64,000 nucleotides of DNA from JAEXOD01 sp963663265 (GTDB lineage Bacteria > Bacteroidota > Ignavibacteria > Ignavibacteriales > Melioribacteraceae). Under the pieces are notes generated by a model. It had not been told where the DNA came from, did not search any database, and saw only the letters and a list, made by a program, of their open reading frames with translations. Where the stretch lies: NCBI GenBank assembly GCA_963663265.2, contig CAXXXM010000001.1, positions 868,001 to 932,000 on the forward strand. The letters are read 5' to 3'. The translations under genes were made by a program, and so were the position numbers. The stretch's first letter is position 1, and every line of letters starts with the position of its first letter. Positions 40,977-48,873 of this stretch are shown here, piece after piece.

Positions 40977-43595
40977 TTATTTTAGCAGCAAAAGCTTTTT
41001 TGTTTCTGTAAAATTTCCAGATGTTAATTTATAAATATAAGTTCCTGATGAAAGATTTTCAGCATTAAATATAACTTCATAGGTCCCTGCATTTTTATTT
41101 TCATCAACTAAATTAGCAACTTCTTTTCCCAATACATCATAAACTTTCAAAGAAACCATTCCCTCAGTCGGAATAGAATACTTGATTGTTGTAGTCGGAT
41201 TAAATGGGTTAGGGTAGTTTTGAGAAAGATTATATTCAGTTGGCACTACAGAATTTAAATTTACTTCGACAATGTCTGAATACTCAAAATTACCATTGTT
41301 ATCAATTTGTTTTAGTCTATATTTAAGAGTTTGATTTGCAATTAAATCAATTTCTAAATTATCAATATATGAATAATCAATTACAGTATTGCTATTTCCA
41401 GCCCCTGCAACAAAACCAATTTTACTCCAGTTTTGTGACTCGGTATATTTTTCAATTTCAAATCCGTAATTATTGATTTCGGTTGAGGTTTTCCAGTTTA
41501 ATTCTATTTTATTTTTTACAATAACTGCACTAAATGAGGTTAGCTCAACGGGAAGAGGGGAATTTTTATCGCCGGCTGTCCATAATGAAAAACTATTGAT
41601 ACCACTTAACGTAATTGTATTTTCGGAAGTTTCTACTTCACCGCCCATTTTATTCCAAGTAGAGCCATTATCAGTAGATTTAAATAAAGCCAAATCATCT
41701 TCTGTTAGTCCATTTAATTCGTTATCTAAATAATGAAAAACGAGTGTTGCATTAAGTTCTGTAGCGGCTGATGAAATTAAATAATTTCGAGAAATGCTGT
41801 TATCTATAAGCGAGTGTTTACGTGTTATTGTTGTACTACCCATATCTGAGGCGGTAGTAATTTCTGCTCCAAGTCCTGCAACGTTTAAAGAACTTATATT
41901 ATTTAAATTACGTGTAGTTGATATAGAACCTGTTGAACCGGTAAGATATCCGGAGTTTTCAAACAAATTTCCAGAACTTCCTAAATTGATATTATATCCA
42001 TTTAGATCTAAATTGTTGTTTAATACTAAATCTCCATTGATTGTAATATCCGAATTTAATACAACACTGGCACCGCTTTGCAAATACATTGAGTTTATTT
42101 CAGGATTACCGGAAATTGAAGCGTTGTTTACAGGATTGGAATTGAAGTAAATAATATCAGTTGAAGTAGGGAGCGACTGTGTGTTCCAATTTGTAACTGT
42201 GTTCCAATCTGAACTTGTATTACCTGTCCAAGCAAAATAAAATAGTGAATTACTCCAAGCAGAAGGTAATGACATCCCAGAAATCGTTTGGTTAAAACTA
42301 GGATATGTGGCATCATATACAGTTGCTGTCGAAGTAGACTGATTAAACCTATAATATGCAACTAAACCCGATTCATTTCCATTTAATATTTTTAACATAT
42401 TATCGTTAATTTCAGATTCGGTTCGTGCGGTATTCCAAATTCTGTATTCATCAATTTTAACATCAGAAAAAAATCCACCTATATCGCTTCCAATATATAA
42501 AGTAGGATCGCTTCCTATTAAAAAAGGATTGTAAGAATCGTAGTTGCAAAGTTTACCGTTGATATAGATGTAAGCAGTTCCATTATTTACTACAAAAGAT
42601 AAATGGTACCATTTATCTTGAGTAACTACATAATTTGAGGAGATGACAAAAGCAGTTGAACCGTCATTAATATATAAATTAATAATATTATCTTCTGCTT
42701 TATAAGGAATAATACGTTTATTAATATTAATTCCATCATAAAGTCCTGTAAAATTATGTTGCGTTGTTAATGAATTAAAATTTATCCATAATTCAATTGT
42801 AAGTGAATTATTAAATATTTTGCCAGTTAAAGTTGCTGATGATTTATCGTTTTGACCATCATAACTTAAACAACTACCTAAATTAGTAAAACAATCTGAT
42901 GGTTGCAGAGTAGCACCCGAGATTGTTCCATTATAAGTATTTGATGAATTATCTGTTAATGTAGTACCTGAAGCATCACTCATTTTATAATAAGCAACTA
43001 GTCCGCTTTCATTTCCATCAAGTTCAGTATACATAGTTGATTGAATATCAGACTGTGTACGTGCTTTATTCCAGATTCTTACTTCATCTAAATTCCCCGT
43101 TAAGTATTCTTTATCATCAGAAGCACCAAATGCACCTAACCATCCGCCATTAGTTATTGTAGGTAAACTAACTGATGCAGCAGATCTATGATCTGCTACA
43201 TATCCATCAAGGTAACTTGTAAATTCACCACTGGCGGCCCATGTCATTGCAATATGGTGCCATTGTCCATTATTTATGGTTGCAACTTCACCCGCTGATA
43301 TACCAGTTGTACCACCGTCACTTGAAATAATGTGCTGAATAATGCCTTCATAAAACCACCCGGCAACTACATAGTTGCCACCATCTTGAAATCTTACAGG
43401 TGAAGATAGAACACTACCCTTATACCAGTACTCGATAGTAATAGCCGATTTACCGGAATAATTAGTATTGTATAATTCTGCTGGCAAAGTTACCATATCA
43501 TTTCCATCAAAATTCAAAGAGTTGCCACTTGACTGACCATATACACAATTAATAAACAAACCAAATAATAACAAAAAATAAGTAGACTTTTTCAT
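40977..43595 (-). CDS. Secreted protein with two LamG-like domains and T9SS sorting domain
   Basis: Signal peptide to VYG/QSS. Two laminin-G/concanavalin-like sandwiches follow: about 22-215 (SLNFDGNDMVTLP, ITIEYWYKG, WHHIAMTWAASGEFTSYLDG, GNLDEVRIWNKARTQSDI) and about 240-430 (CLSYDGQNDK, LTIELWINF, WYHLSFVVNNGTAYIYINGK, VKIDEYRIWNTARTESEI). Each is followed by NGNESGLVAYY. A beta-rich spacer with WNTVTNWNTQSLPTSTD (about 460-590) resembles autotransporter-style repeats. A fibronectin-like module (about 690-780, ELNWKTSTEINNYGFEIEK) precedes the sorting domain (LSQNYPNPFNPTTTI ... KKLLLLK). This is a surface-binding multidomain protein, ligand unknown. It is the only gene of its transcript. 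Confidence 0.85.
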   Translation of the reverse strand: MKKSTYFLLLFGLFINCVYGQSSGNSLNFDGNDMVTLPAELYNTNYSGKSAITIEYWYKGSVLSSPVRFQDGGNYVVAGWFYEGIIQHIISSDGGTTGISAGEVATINNGQWHHIAMTWAASGEFTSYLDGYVADHRSAASVSLPTITNGGWLGAFGASDDKEYLTGNLDEVRIWNKARTQSDIQSTMYTELDGNESGLVAYYKMSDASGTTLTDNSSNTYNGTISGATLQPSDCFTNLGSCLSYDGQNDKSSATLTGKIFNNSLTIELWINFNSLTTQHNFTGLYDGININKRIIPYKAEDNIINLYINDGSTAFVISSNYVVTQDKWYHLSFVVNNGTAYIYINGKLCNYDSYNPFLIGSDPTLYIGSDIGGFFSDVKIDEYRIWNTARTESEINDNMLKILNGNESGLVAYYRFNQSTSTATVYDATYPSFNQTISGMSLPSAWSNSLFYFAWTGNTSSDWNTVTNWNTQSLPTSTDIIYFNSNPVNNASISGNPEINSMYLQSGASVVLNSDITINGDLVLNNNLDLNGYNINLGSSGNLFENSGYLTGSTGSISTTRNLNNISSLNVAGLGAEITTASDMGSTTITRKHSLIDNSISRNYLISSAATELNATLVFHYLDNELNGLTEDDLALFKSTDNGSTWNKMGGEVETSENTITLSGINSFSLWTAGDKNSPLPVELTSFSAVIVKNKIELNWKTSTEINNYGFEIEKYTESQNWSKIGFVAGAGNSNTVIDYSYIDNLEIDLIANQTLKYRLKQIDNNGNFEYSDIVEVNLNSVVPTEYNLSQNYPNPFNPTTTIKYSIPTEGMVSLKVYDVLGKEVANLVDENKNAGTYEVIFNAENLSSGTYIYKLTSGNFTETKKLLLLK

Positions 43596-43915
43596 CAGAA
43601 ACCCTATAAGTAAATAAGTAAATTTTAATAAATGCTTTAATATAAAAAAATAGTAAAGATATTCAAAATTAGAATCCTTGTATATTTGATTATTTATAAA
43701 ATTTTATTTTTAATTCTTTAGCAAAGGAAAATGTTCACCTCAATTTTTAGTTAAAAAATGCCTTATTTGATTTTAAGTAACATATATCAATCAAATGCTC
43801 GAATACAATGTTAAAAATTATGTCATCGGTTCCCGGTTAAGTGCAATATAATTTGAAGCTATTGTAGAAACATAAGGAGAATATTTGAAATGAAAAAACA
43901 AATAGATAATATGAG

Positions 43916-44145
43916 GTGTTTCTTAATTGGGGAATATTATCTTGGCGGTCATGATTTTACCATAACCGTTGACTTTGTGCGACTTCGTCCGAAGTCGTGG
44001 AGAAAGTATGGTCTTGTTGGTTACCGACGTGTGATTACTCTGTAATCATAATGCTAAAATAGTGTGGTGGCAAAGAGATGAGGTTTAATCATCAATCCAA
44101 AAAATCATTTTAATCACATGAATCCCTGTTCAGACAATTATTTAT
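43916..44145. repeat. Type I palindromic repeat unit, complete and uninterrupted
   Basis: Contains eta 43946-43968 (CGGTCATGAT-TTT-ACCATAACCG), alpha 43980-43997 (CGACTTCG-TC-CGAAGTCG, perfect), beta 44019-44054 (arms TGATTAC/GTAATCA) and kappa (about 44086-44138, ending CCCTGTTCAGACAAT). This is the cleanest reference for the unit and shows the empty site for the MITE-like insert. The flanks carry two copies of ATGTCAYCGGTTCCCGGTT (about 43819 and 44189). Confidence 0.72.
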
Positions 44146-44215
44146 CATTCAACAACAATAAAAAAACGCATATTAAAAAGAGAAAAATTATGTCACCGGT
44201 TCCCGGTTTTTATTT

Positions 44216-44284
44216 GGTGATTATTACTATATAATTTCTGCCGAAAAATTAAATAAAACTAAAAAATTAATATTACTCAAGTAA
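44216..44284 (+). pseudogene. Fossil of a T9SS sorting-domain gene 3' end
   Basis: Twenty-two in-frame codons ending at TAA 44282-44284 read GDYYYIISAEKLNKTKKLILLK. They align without gaps to the last codons of the beta-helix protein (GIYFYKLSTGKFSQTKKLMLLK, ending 36282). The DNA identity continues past the stop through the ...CTCAAGTAACATA... spacer and into the terminator hairpin, so this is a duplicated gene tail whose body has been lost. Confidence 0.75.
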
Positions 44285-44300
44285 CATAGCAACCTAAATA

Positions 44301-44336
44301 ACAAAGCCCAAGGGTTTACGTACTTGGGCGTTGTAG
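44301..44336 (+). terminator. Decayed copy of the terminator at 36301
   Basis: GCCCAAG and CTTGGGC still pair, but the left arm has lost the match beyond them. It is part of the fossil 3' end and may now serve no gene. Confidence 0.55.
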
Positions 44337-44366
44337 GTTTAAAGTGCATAAAAATAAATTAACAAA

Positions 44367-45884
44367 TTATCTTTTTGTTCGTCGTTTAATTGCTAAAATT
44401 ATTAGCCAAATTAGACTTGCAAAAATGATGTAAAATATTAAACTAATAAACTCCAAATTAGGTTTTAATACATTTTTAAATGGAATAATGCTTTTTGCAA
44501 ACTCATTGGAAAATCTGGCTAATGAATCCAAAAACGATAAATTTGGGCAAATTTTATAAAGTAAATTATTTTCATAACCATAATTAATTAGCATATTCGT
44601 TAGAGCAAAAATAATTATCCAAATAAAAGGTCTCCAGATGCTTTGCCCGTAATCGGAGAACCATTTATATAATCGCAATAATTGAAGACCAATCCCATCC
44701 TTTATTGTTTTACCATCTCTCAACTCTTCCTTATATTTGTTCATCTCATAGGCATAAAACCTGTTTGCTTCAATGATGTTGCCAATTCTGTCAAATGAGT
44801 GTTTGATTATTCTAAATGTTTCTCTATTGGTGTTGGCCTGCACAACAAGTGCATTAAGAAAATTAGGGGGTTCTTTAAGATTAATATGTTTCAAATCTAA
44901 GCCACAATTAAATGTAGCATTACGAAAATTTACAAATGTTAAAAAAGTAGCATATATAAATTTTGTTTCACTTGTATTACCTAAATTTCCAAAAGTACAA
45001 TCTTCAAACCCAACGAATTCGTTAAAAATGCACTTTTTTATTTCAAATATCTCAAATGTTGTTTTAAAACAATCAACAATCTTTTTGAAATTTGTATTAA
45101 TCAAAATAAAATTACTTACTTTATTATACTTGAATTCTAATTTATCATTTATCTCTGAATTTTCAATTAGTAAATTAGTTATCTCATAATCATTAAGGAT
45201 GAATCTTTTATTAAAAGTACAATTCTTAATAATTAGTTTGCCAATTTGAAACTTCTGAGTTTCTTTTTCTTTTATTGAATCATTAAAAATTAATGAATCA
45301 AATGTTGAATTTTCAAAATTTATTTCATCCTTAAATTTACAATCGGCAAACAATGGAACATCAAAACTATTTGAGTGGTTAGTAGTTTTTTTGTGAAATA
45401 AACATTTTGTATACAAAGCTGCCGAGGAATTCCTTGTTAATTGGTGATTTTTAATAAACCATTTGTTAAAAAATGTGCAATTTATAAATGCAATTTTTGA
45501 ATTTGAGAAATCAAGGTTTTCATCCAGAAAAGTGCAATTATAAAATATAATATTACCAACAATTTTAATATCATCAATGAAATTATTACTTCTATTAAGA
45601 TCGCATGCAGGGAAATTAATATCTTCACAGATTAAAGTCGCTTTTGCAAGACTTTTTAAATTAGTCTTTTCTGATAGTAAATTCTGAGCTGTTGGGATAG
45701 CAATGTTATTTGAAGAATAATTTGCAAGGCTGCGTACTGCATATTCATAAAACCTGAAATTAAATTCTTGTATATGGTCATTATCTGTTCGTGTAATAAG
45801 AGAACTCTTATCACAATGCAGAATACAATGATCAAAATCTAAATATTTGTTTAGATCGCAATTAGTAAAACTACATTTTCCCAT
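44367..45884 (-). CDS. Pentapeptide-repeat-like membrane protein with N-terminal Cys/His motif
   Basis: The ATG at 45884 is chosen because it opens MGKCSFTNCDLNKYLDFDHCILH, a C-x4-C-x11-C-x2-H motif seen at the very start of related proteins; an in-frame TTG lies 9 codons earlier. Residues about 80-360 are irregular right-handed helix turns (FYNCTFLDENLDFSNS, FINCTFFN, FADCKFKDEINFENSTF, LDLKHINL) of the pentapeptide-repeat type. A charged helix follows (FYAYEMNKYKEEL), then two membrane segments at about 425-443 and about 478-499, and a basic end KRRTKR. The arrangement suggests a membrane-anchored cytoplasmic scaffold. No promoter or operon partner is evident. Biological role is unknown. 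Confidence 0.7.
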   Translation of the reverse strand: MGKCSFTNCDLNKYLDFDHCILHCDKSSLITRTDNDHIQEFNFRFYEYAVRSLANYSSNNIAIPTAQNLLSEKTNLKSLAKATLICEDINFPACDLNRSNNFIDDIKIVGNIIFYNCTFLDENLDFSNSKIAFINCTFFNKWFIKNHQLTRNSSAALYTKCLFHKKTTNHSNSFDVPLFADCKFKDEINFENSTFDSLIFNDSIKEKETQKFQIGKLIIKNCTFNKRFILNDYEITNLLIENSEINDKLEFKYNKVSNFILINTNFKKIVDCFKTTFEIFEIKKCIFNEFVGFEDCTFGNLGNTSETKFIYATFLTFVNFRNATFNCGLDLKHINLKEPPNFLNALVVQANTNRETFRIIKHSFDRIGNIIEANRFYAYEMNKYKEELRDGKTIKDGIGLQLLRLYKWFSDYGQSIWRPFIWIIIFALTNMLINYGYENNLLYKICPNLSFLDSLARFSNEFAKSIIPFKNVLKPNLEFISLIFYIIFASLIWLIILAIKRRTKR

Positions 45885-46063
45885 ATCCCTTAATCTCAAT
45901 AATTTATGCAATAATCGTAATATACGAAGTTAATTAATAATATTAATAGCACAAAATTAAATATTTTGCATCACAAATATTTAAAGTGTTTATAATTGAT
46001 TGAATAAAAAAATCATTTGCATGTAGACTAAGGATTTAATATAGATACTGCAGAAGGGGAAAA

Positions 46064-46250
46064 ATGAATCAATCAAATATAAGAGGAAAAGCATCAAAGA
46101 AAAAAAATTAAATCAACTTGAAATAAAAAAGATACAGTATCTGTGAGTACAATAAATTTAGCAAATCAAAACTTTATCTGGCCAACACTGTACCCATTTG
46201 CAAAAGAGGCTTATCCCTAAAGAATATGCGAATGGTTAAATATAATTATT
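46064..46250 (+). pseudogene. Decayed small ORF, family unknown
   Basis: After AAGGGG a 15-codon ORF starts at 46064 (MNQSNIRGKASKKKN). Its continuation in a shifted frame reads KLNQLEIKKIQYL, and a third stretch (about 46131-46217) reads STINLANQNFIWPTLYPFAKEAYP before a stop. A one-base shift there would extend it to KEYANG. The protein-like composition across three frames suggests a gene broken by indels. I do not recognise the parent. Confidence 0.35.
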
Positions 46251-46304
46251 ACTTAATATTTAAAACAAAAAAACTAATCGAATTGATCTGGGTCTTTTAT
46301 TCCG

Positions 46305-46365
46305 CTCCGCGAGTCCCGACTTAATCGGGACAACCCTGCGGTAACAGTCCGTTATCTTGGAAATA
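46305..46365 (-). pseudogene. Truncated tRNA-Asn-like copy 1
   Basis: On the minus strand it retains the anticodon-arm core (CGG-ACTGTTA-CCG, including GTT), the variable region and the 3' acceptor half TCGCGGA. The T-arm is replaced by the hairpin GTCCCGA-TTAAG-TCGGGAC, so the T-loop is lost. The D-arm is deleted. It is nearly identical to copy 3 and is followed by a decayed terminator-like hairpin. Confidence 0.7.
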
Positions 46366-46390
46366 AAAGGGAACTGTTTAAAATGAAAAA

Positions 46391-46410
46391 ACCCAGATAA
46401 AAATCTGGGT
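46391..46410 (-). terminator. Terminator-like hairpin of pseudo-tRNA cassette 2
   Basis: ACCCAGAT/ATCTGGGT with a 4-nt loop, followed on the minus strand by six T. A matching hairpin with a 5-nt loop is at 46532-46552 (cassette 3). Confidence 0.7.
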
Positions 46411-46421
46411 CTTTTATTCCG

Positions 46422-46504
46422 CTCCACGAGTCCCGACTTAATCGGGACAACCTTGCGGTAACAGTCCGTCCCGATTTTACCAATCGGGAAGCTATCACGG
46501 AATC
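46422..46504 (-). pseudogene. tRNA-Asn-like copy 2 with both D- and T-arms replaced by hairpins
   Basis: Both acceptor halves survive (TCCGTGA and TCGTGGA, pairing with two G-U wobbles). The D-arm is replaced by TCCCGATT-GGTAA-AATCGGGA and the T-arm by GTCCCGA-TTAAG-TCGGGAC. The anticodon arm is shortened to CGG-ACTGTTA-CCG. A four-helix cloverleaf can still be drawn, but the canonical T-loop GTTCGA is absent, so it should not work in translation. Confidence 0.7.
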
Positions 46505-46563
46505 AAGACTATGCCAGTTTAAAATGAAAAAACCCAGATAAAAAATCTGGGTCTTTTATTCCG

Positions 46564-46622
46564 CTCCGCGAGTCCCGACTTAATCGGGACAACCCTGCGG
46601 TAACAGTCCGTTATCTTGGAAA
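46564..46622 (-). pseudogene. Truncated tRNA-Asn-like copy 3
   Basis: Same structure as copy 1: 3' acceptor half TCGCGGA, replacement T-hairpin, anticodon core with GTT, D-arm deleted, and AAGATAACGG at its 5' side. It directly follows the terminator of the genuine tRNA gene on the minus strand. Spacing between equivalent points of successive copies is 117, 142 and 118 bp. Confidence 0.7.
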
Positions 46623-46643
46623 TAAAAGAGAAGTGTTTAAAAC

Positions 46644-46670
46644 AAAAAAACCTGATCGATTTGATCAGGT
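46644..46670 (-). terminator. Terminator of tRNA-Asn
   Basis: ACCTGATC (46650-46657) pairs with GATCAGGT (46663-46670) around a 5-nt loop. On the minus strand seven T follow. It begins 12 nt after the tRNA 3' end. Confidence 0.88.
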
Positions 46671-46681
46671 CTTTTATTCCG

Positions 46682-46753
46682 CTCCGCGAGTAGGACTCGA
46701 ACCTACAACCCTGCGGTTAACAGCCGCATGCTCTGCCATTGAGCTATCGCGGA
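46682..46753 (-). tRNA. tRNA-Asn (anticodon GTT)
   Basis: The acceptor stem TCCGCGA/TCGCGGA is perfect with discriminator G. The D-arm is AGCTCAATGGCAGAGC, the anticodon arm TGCGG-CTGTTAA-CCGCA with anticodon GTT, and the T-arm GTAGG-TTCGAGT-CCTAC. The 3' CCA is not encoded. A sigma-70-like promoter (46795-46825) lies upstream and an intrinsic terminator downstream. The asnS gene for its cognate synthetase is 9 kb away. Confidence 0.96.
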
Positions 46754-46794
46754 ATCAAAATGTTTACTTAACAATGTTTCAAAAATTAAGTTAT

Positions 46795-46825
46795 TAAAAT
46801 TACGGAAAAAATTAGGGTTTGTCAA
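46795..46825 (-). promoter_or_regulatory. Promoter of tRNA-Asn
   Basis: On the minus strand TTGACA (46825-46820) is followed by a 17-bp spacer and TAATTTTA (46802-46795). Transcription would begin roughly 35 nt before the tRNA. Confidence 0.6.
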
Positions 46826-46853
46826 GCAAAAATTTATTAATTAATTAACTTTT

Positions 46854-47888
46854 TTACAATTTTAACCATTTTGTTTTGTCTTCTAAATAGAAAACAATTA
46901 TACTCACAATAACGGTAATAATAACAAATGAAATTAATGAGTAATAAATATTAAAGGTTCTAAAAACAGAAGTTCCAATGTTACCAATAATTACCCATTG
47001 AATTATATATGCAAGGGTAACGTTTTTACCTAACCATCGTAAATATATAAAAATTTTATTATTACCAAGATAGAAATTCAATTGTTTAACTATTAACCAA
47101 TAACCGGAGAGCCATAACAATGTATATCCAAAAAACTTAATGTCATGATTATAATAAACTGGAAGGTCATTTGTAACATCTATAATGTAATCGATTGTAA
47201 AAAGGCAGAATAATACATAAATTAAGATCAAAATTACTCTCCAAAAAAGAGTAGGATTAAAATATTTTAAGATTTTTTTATTTTGGGCTAAAATAAAACC
47301 GAAAAGTGGATAAACAAACCAAGGAATAACGGGGAAATAAGACCAATTAGAAATCTTAATAAAATAAGCCGATAAATAATCAAAACTACCAAATGAATAT
47401 TTAATGTTTGAATTAAAATTTAATATAATTAGCATGAAAATAAAAATTGATAATGCAATTATCTTTGGATGAGGGGAGTATTTGACGAACGCCAAAATAA
47501 TTGTACTGATACCGGCTAAAAATAAAATATCAACACCAAATACAAATTCTAAAGGGTTGATAAATGCTAAACGACCATCAAAAATATGAATGAATAAATT
47601 TATGTTAATTAAGATGTTAAGTAATACTCCGGTAATTATCAGTTTTAACCCTCTTTTTGTAAGTTCAATTTTGCTTTTTTTTGTGTATTCTACAAAGTAA
47701 CCCAAAACCAGCATAAAAATAGCTGCTGTTGTTGGACCACCTAAAACAAAAACTGCCTGTGTTAAAGGTTTATGATGATATTCCGAATTAAGAAACAATT
47801 CAAAGATATGAATTGCTATCATAAATAAAATAGCAAATCCTTTTAAAAGGTCAGCCATCTCATTTCTTTTATGTATAGTGTTAGGCAT
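46854..47888 (-). CDS. Membrane acyltransferase, heparan-alpha-glucosaminide N-acetyltransferase (DUF1624)-like
   Basis: The ATG at 47888 (MPNTIHKRNEMADLL) is preferred over an upstream in-frame TTG because family members begin just before the conserved R-x-E...L-x-GFAILFMIAIH segment seen here. About ten membrane helices follow, including LGGPTTAAIFMLVLGYFVEY, NPLEFVFGVDILFLAGI, FPVIPWFVYPLFGFILA and GYTLLWLSGYWLIV. The histidine in GFAILFMIAIH matches the catalytic-type His of this and the acyltransferase-3 group. Such enzymes move acyl groups across the membrane onto glycans. Substrate unknown. It converges on the tRNA region and is divergent from the GlsB-like gene. Confidence 0.75.
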   Translation of the reverse strand: MPNTIHKRNEMADLLKGFAILFMIAIHIFELFLNSEYHHKPLTQAVFVLGGPTTAAIFMLVLGYFVEYTKKSKIELTKRGLKLIITGVLLNILININLFIHIFDGRLAFINPLEFVFGVDILFLAGISTIILAFVKYSPHPKIIALSIFIFMLIILNFNSNIKYSFGSFDYLSAYFIKISNWSYFPVIPWFVYPLFGFILAQNKKILKYFNPTLFWRVILILIYVLFCLFTIDYIIDVTNDLPVYYNHDIKFFGYTLLWLSGYWLIVKQLNFYLGNNKIFIYLRWLGKNVTLAYIIQWVIIGNIGTSVFRTFNIYYSLISFVIITVIVSIIVFYLEDKTKWLKL

Positions 47889-47973
47889 ATTAATTTTTAA
47901 AAATATTAGTTTATTTAAAATAAACAATTTTATAAATTTAATACTTAATTTAATAATCTTATGGATAAAATAA

Positions 47974-48219
47974 ATGCATTTATTTTGGACGTTGCTAATA
48001 GGATTCTTGGCAGGTGCAATTGGAAAAATATTTGTTCCCGGGAATCAACCCAAGGGATGTTTAATTACAACTGCACTTGGAATTATAGGTTCTGTTGTTG
48101 CTACTTACCTGGGGCAATTTTTAGGAATATACCAAGCAGGTGAACCGGCTGGTTTTTTAGGTGCTATAATTGGAGTTATGATAGTATTATTGATATATAG
48201 AGAAATAAAAGGGAATTAG
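47974..48219 (+). CDS. GlsB/YeaQ/YmgE-family small membrane protein
   Basis: An 81-residue protein with three membrane segments and the family pattern LIGFLAGAIGKIFVPG near the start, GCLITTALGIIGSVVATYLG in the middle and GFLGAIIGVMIVLLIYR at the end. Family members (transglycosylase-associated proteins) are general stress proteins of unclear mechanism. Its last 4 bp overlap the convergent HAD phosphatase gene. Confidence 0.88.
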   Translation: MHLFWTLLIGFLAGAIGKIFVPGNQPKGCLITTALGIIGSVVATYLGQFLGIYQAGEPAGFLGAIIGVMIVLLIYREIKGN

Positions 48220-48872
48220 TTTTTAACCATTATTAAATTTTTATTAATAAAGTTTTCTAATTCAATTACTGAGTTAAAATAGTAATTTGCTTTCAATCGT
48301 TTTGCAATATCGGCTGCATAACTATCCCATAAAACAGAAGCTGATTTTGCTCCTGCTGTTTTTGCGGCTATAATATCAGCAGGGGCATCTCCAATCATAA
48401 GAATATCGTGCGGATCTAAATTGAACTTGTGTGCAAACTGTTTTATTCCTTCAGGAGATGGTTTATGTTCTTTTACGTCATCTCCCGAAACTAATAAGTC
48501 AAAAGTTTCATATAGTCCAATTTTTTTTAAAGTAATTATACTGCTTGTTCTACCTTTTCCTGTATATATTCCCAAAGGTAAGCCAGCTTCTTTAATTTTA
48601 AAAACAATATTTTTTATTCCAGGATACGAATCTGCCATGCTTTCGTGCATTTCATCATAAAATTTATAATATTCAGTTTTGGCTGTTTCAAAATTATCTC
48701 CCATCAACTTTTCAAGAATATAGTCTTCAGTTGGTCCAAATAATTCTATTATTTCTTCGTTTGTATAATGCTTACCTAAAAATTTCTTTGTAACATGGTT
48801 AAAACTTGCAAAAATCAAATCATTTGTGCTTGTAAGAGTACCATCAATATCAAAAATATATCCTTTAAACAT
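48216..48872 (-). CDS. HAD-superfamily hydrolase, phosphoglycolate phosphatase-like
   Basis: Motif I is FDIDGTLT with nucleophile Asp9 and acid/base Asp11. Motif II is the Thr of LGIYTGKGR. Motif III is the Lys of EHKPSPEG, and motif IV is MIGDAPADI with the metal-binding acidic pair. The helical cap (about 17-90) is of subfamily IA type, so it probably dephosphorylates a small metabolite such as phosphoglycolate or a sugar phosphate. The length (218) is normal. It lies 1 bp after the metallophosphoesterase gene and is probably translationally coupled to it. Confidence 0.88.
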   Translation of the reverse strand: MFKGYIFDIDGTLTSTNDLIFASFNHVTKKFLGKHYTNEEIIELFGPTEDYILEKLMGDNFETAKTEYYKFYDEMHESMADSYPGIKNIVFKIKEAGLPLGIYTGKGRTSSIITLKKIGLYETFDLLVSGDDVKEHKPSPEGIKQFAHKFNLDPHDILMIGDAPADIIAAKTAGAKSASVLWDSYAADIAKRLKANYYFNSVIELENFINKNLIMVKN

Positions 48873-48873
48873 A

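Larger units (their letters stand above)
45885..46853. other. Intergenic region with tRNA-Asn, pseudo-tRNA array and decayed ORF
   Basis: This 969-bp gap holds the tRNA-Asn gene, three degenerate tandem tRNA-terminator cassettes and the remnant ORF, each listed separately. Bases 45912-46060 hold nothing that I can support. Confidence 0.7.

Noticed and set aside
43890..44045. 51-codon ORF with AAGGAG upstream, running through eta, alpha and beta
   Set aside because: The matching unit at 11511 has indels and stops that destroy the frame, so the open frame is probably accidental. I would reconsider if proteomics showed the peptide.
46305..46622. Pseudo-tRNA copies as functional suppressor or extra tRNAs
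   Set aside because: The T-loop GTTCGA is absent, the D-arm is missing in two copies, and the anticodon loop has lost one base.
47961..48143. Overlapping 60-codon ORF at the GlsB-like gene
   Set aside because: The frame at 47974 matches the GlsB/YeaQ family over its full length; the other frame is a shadow.
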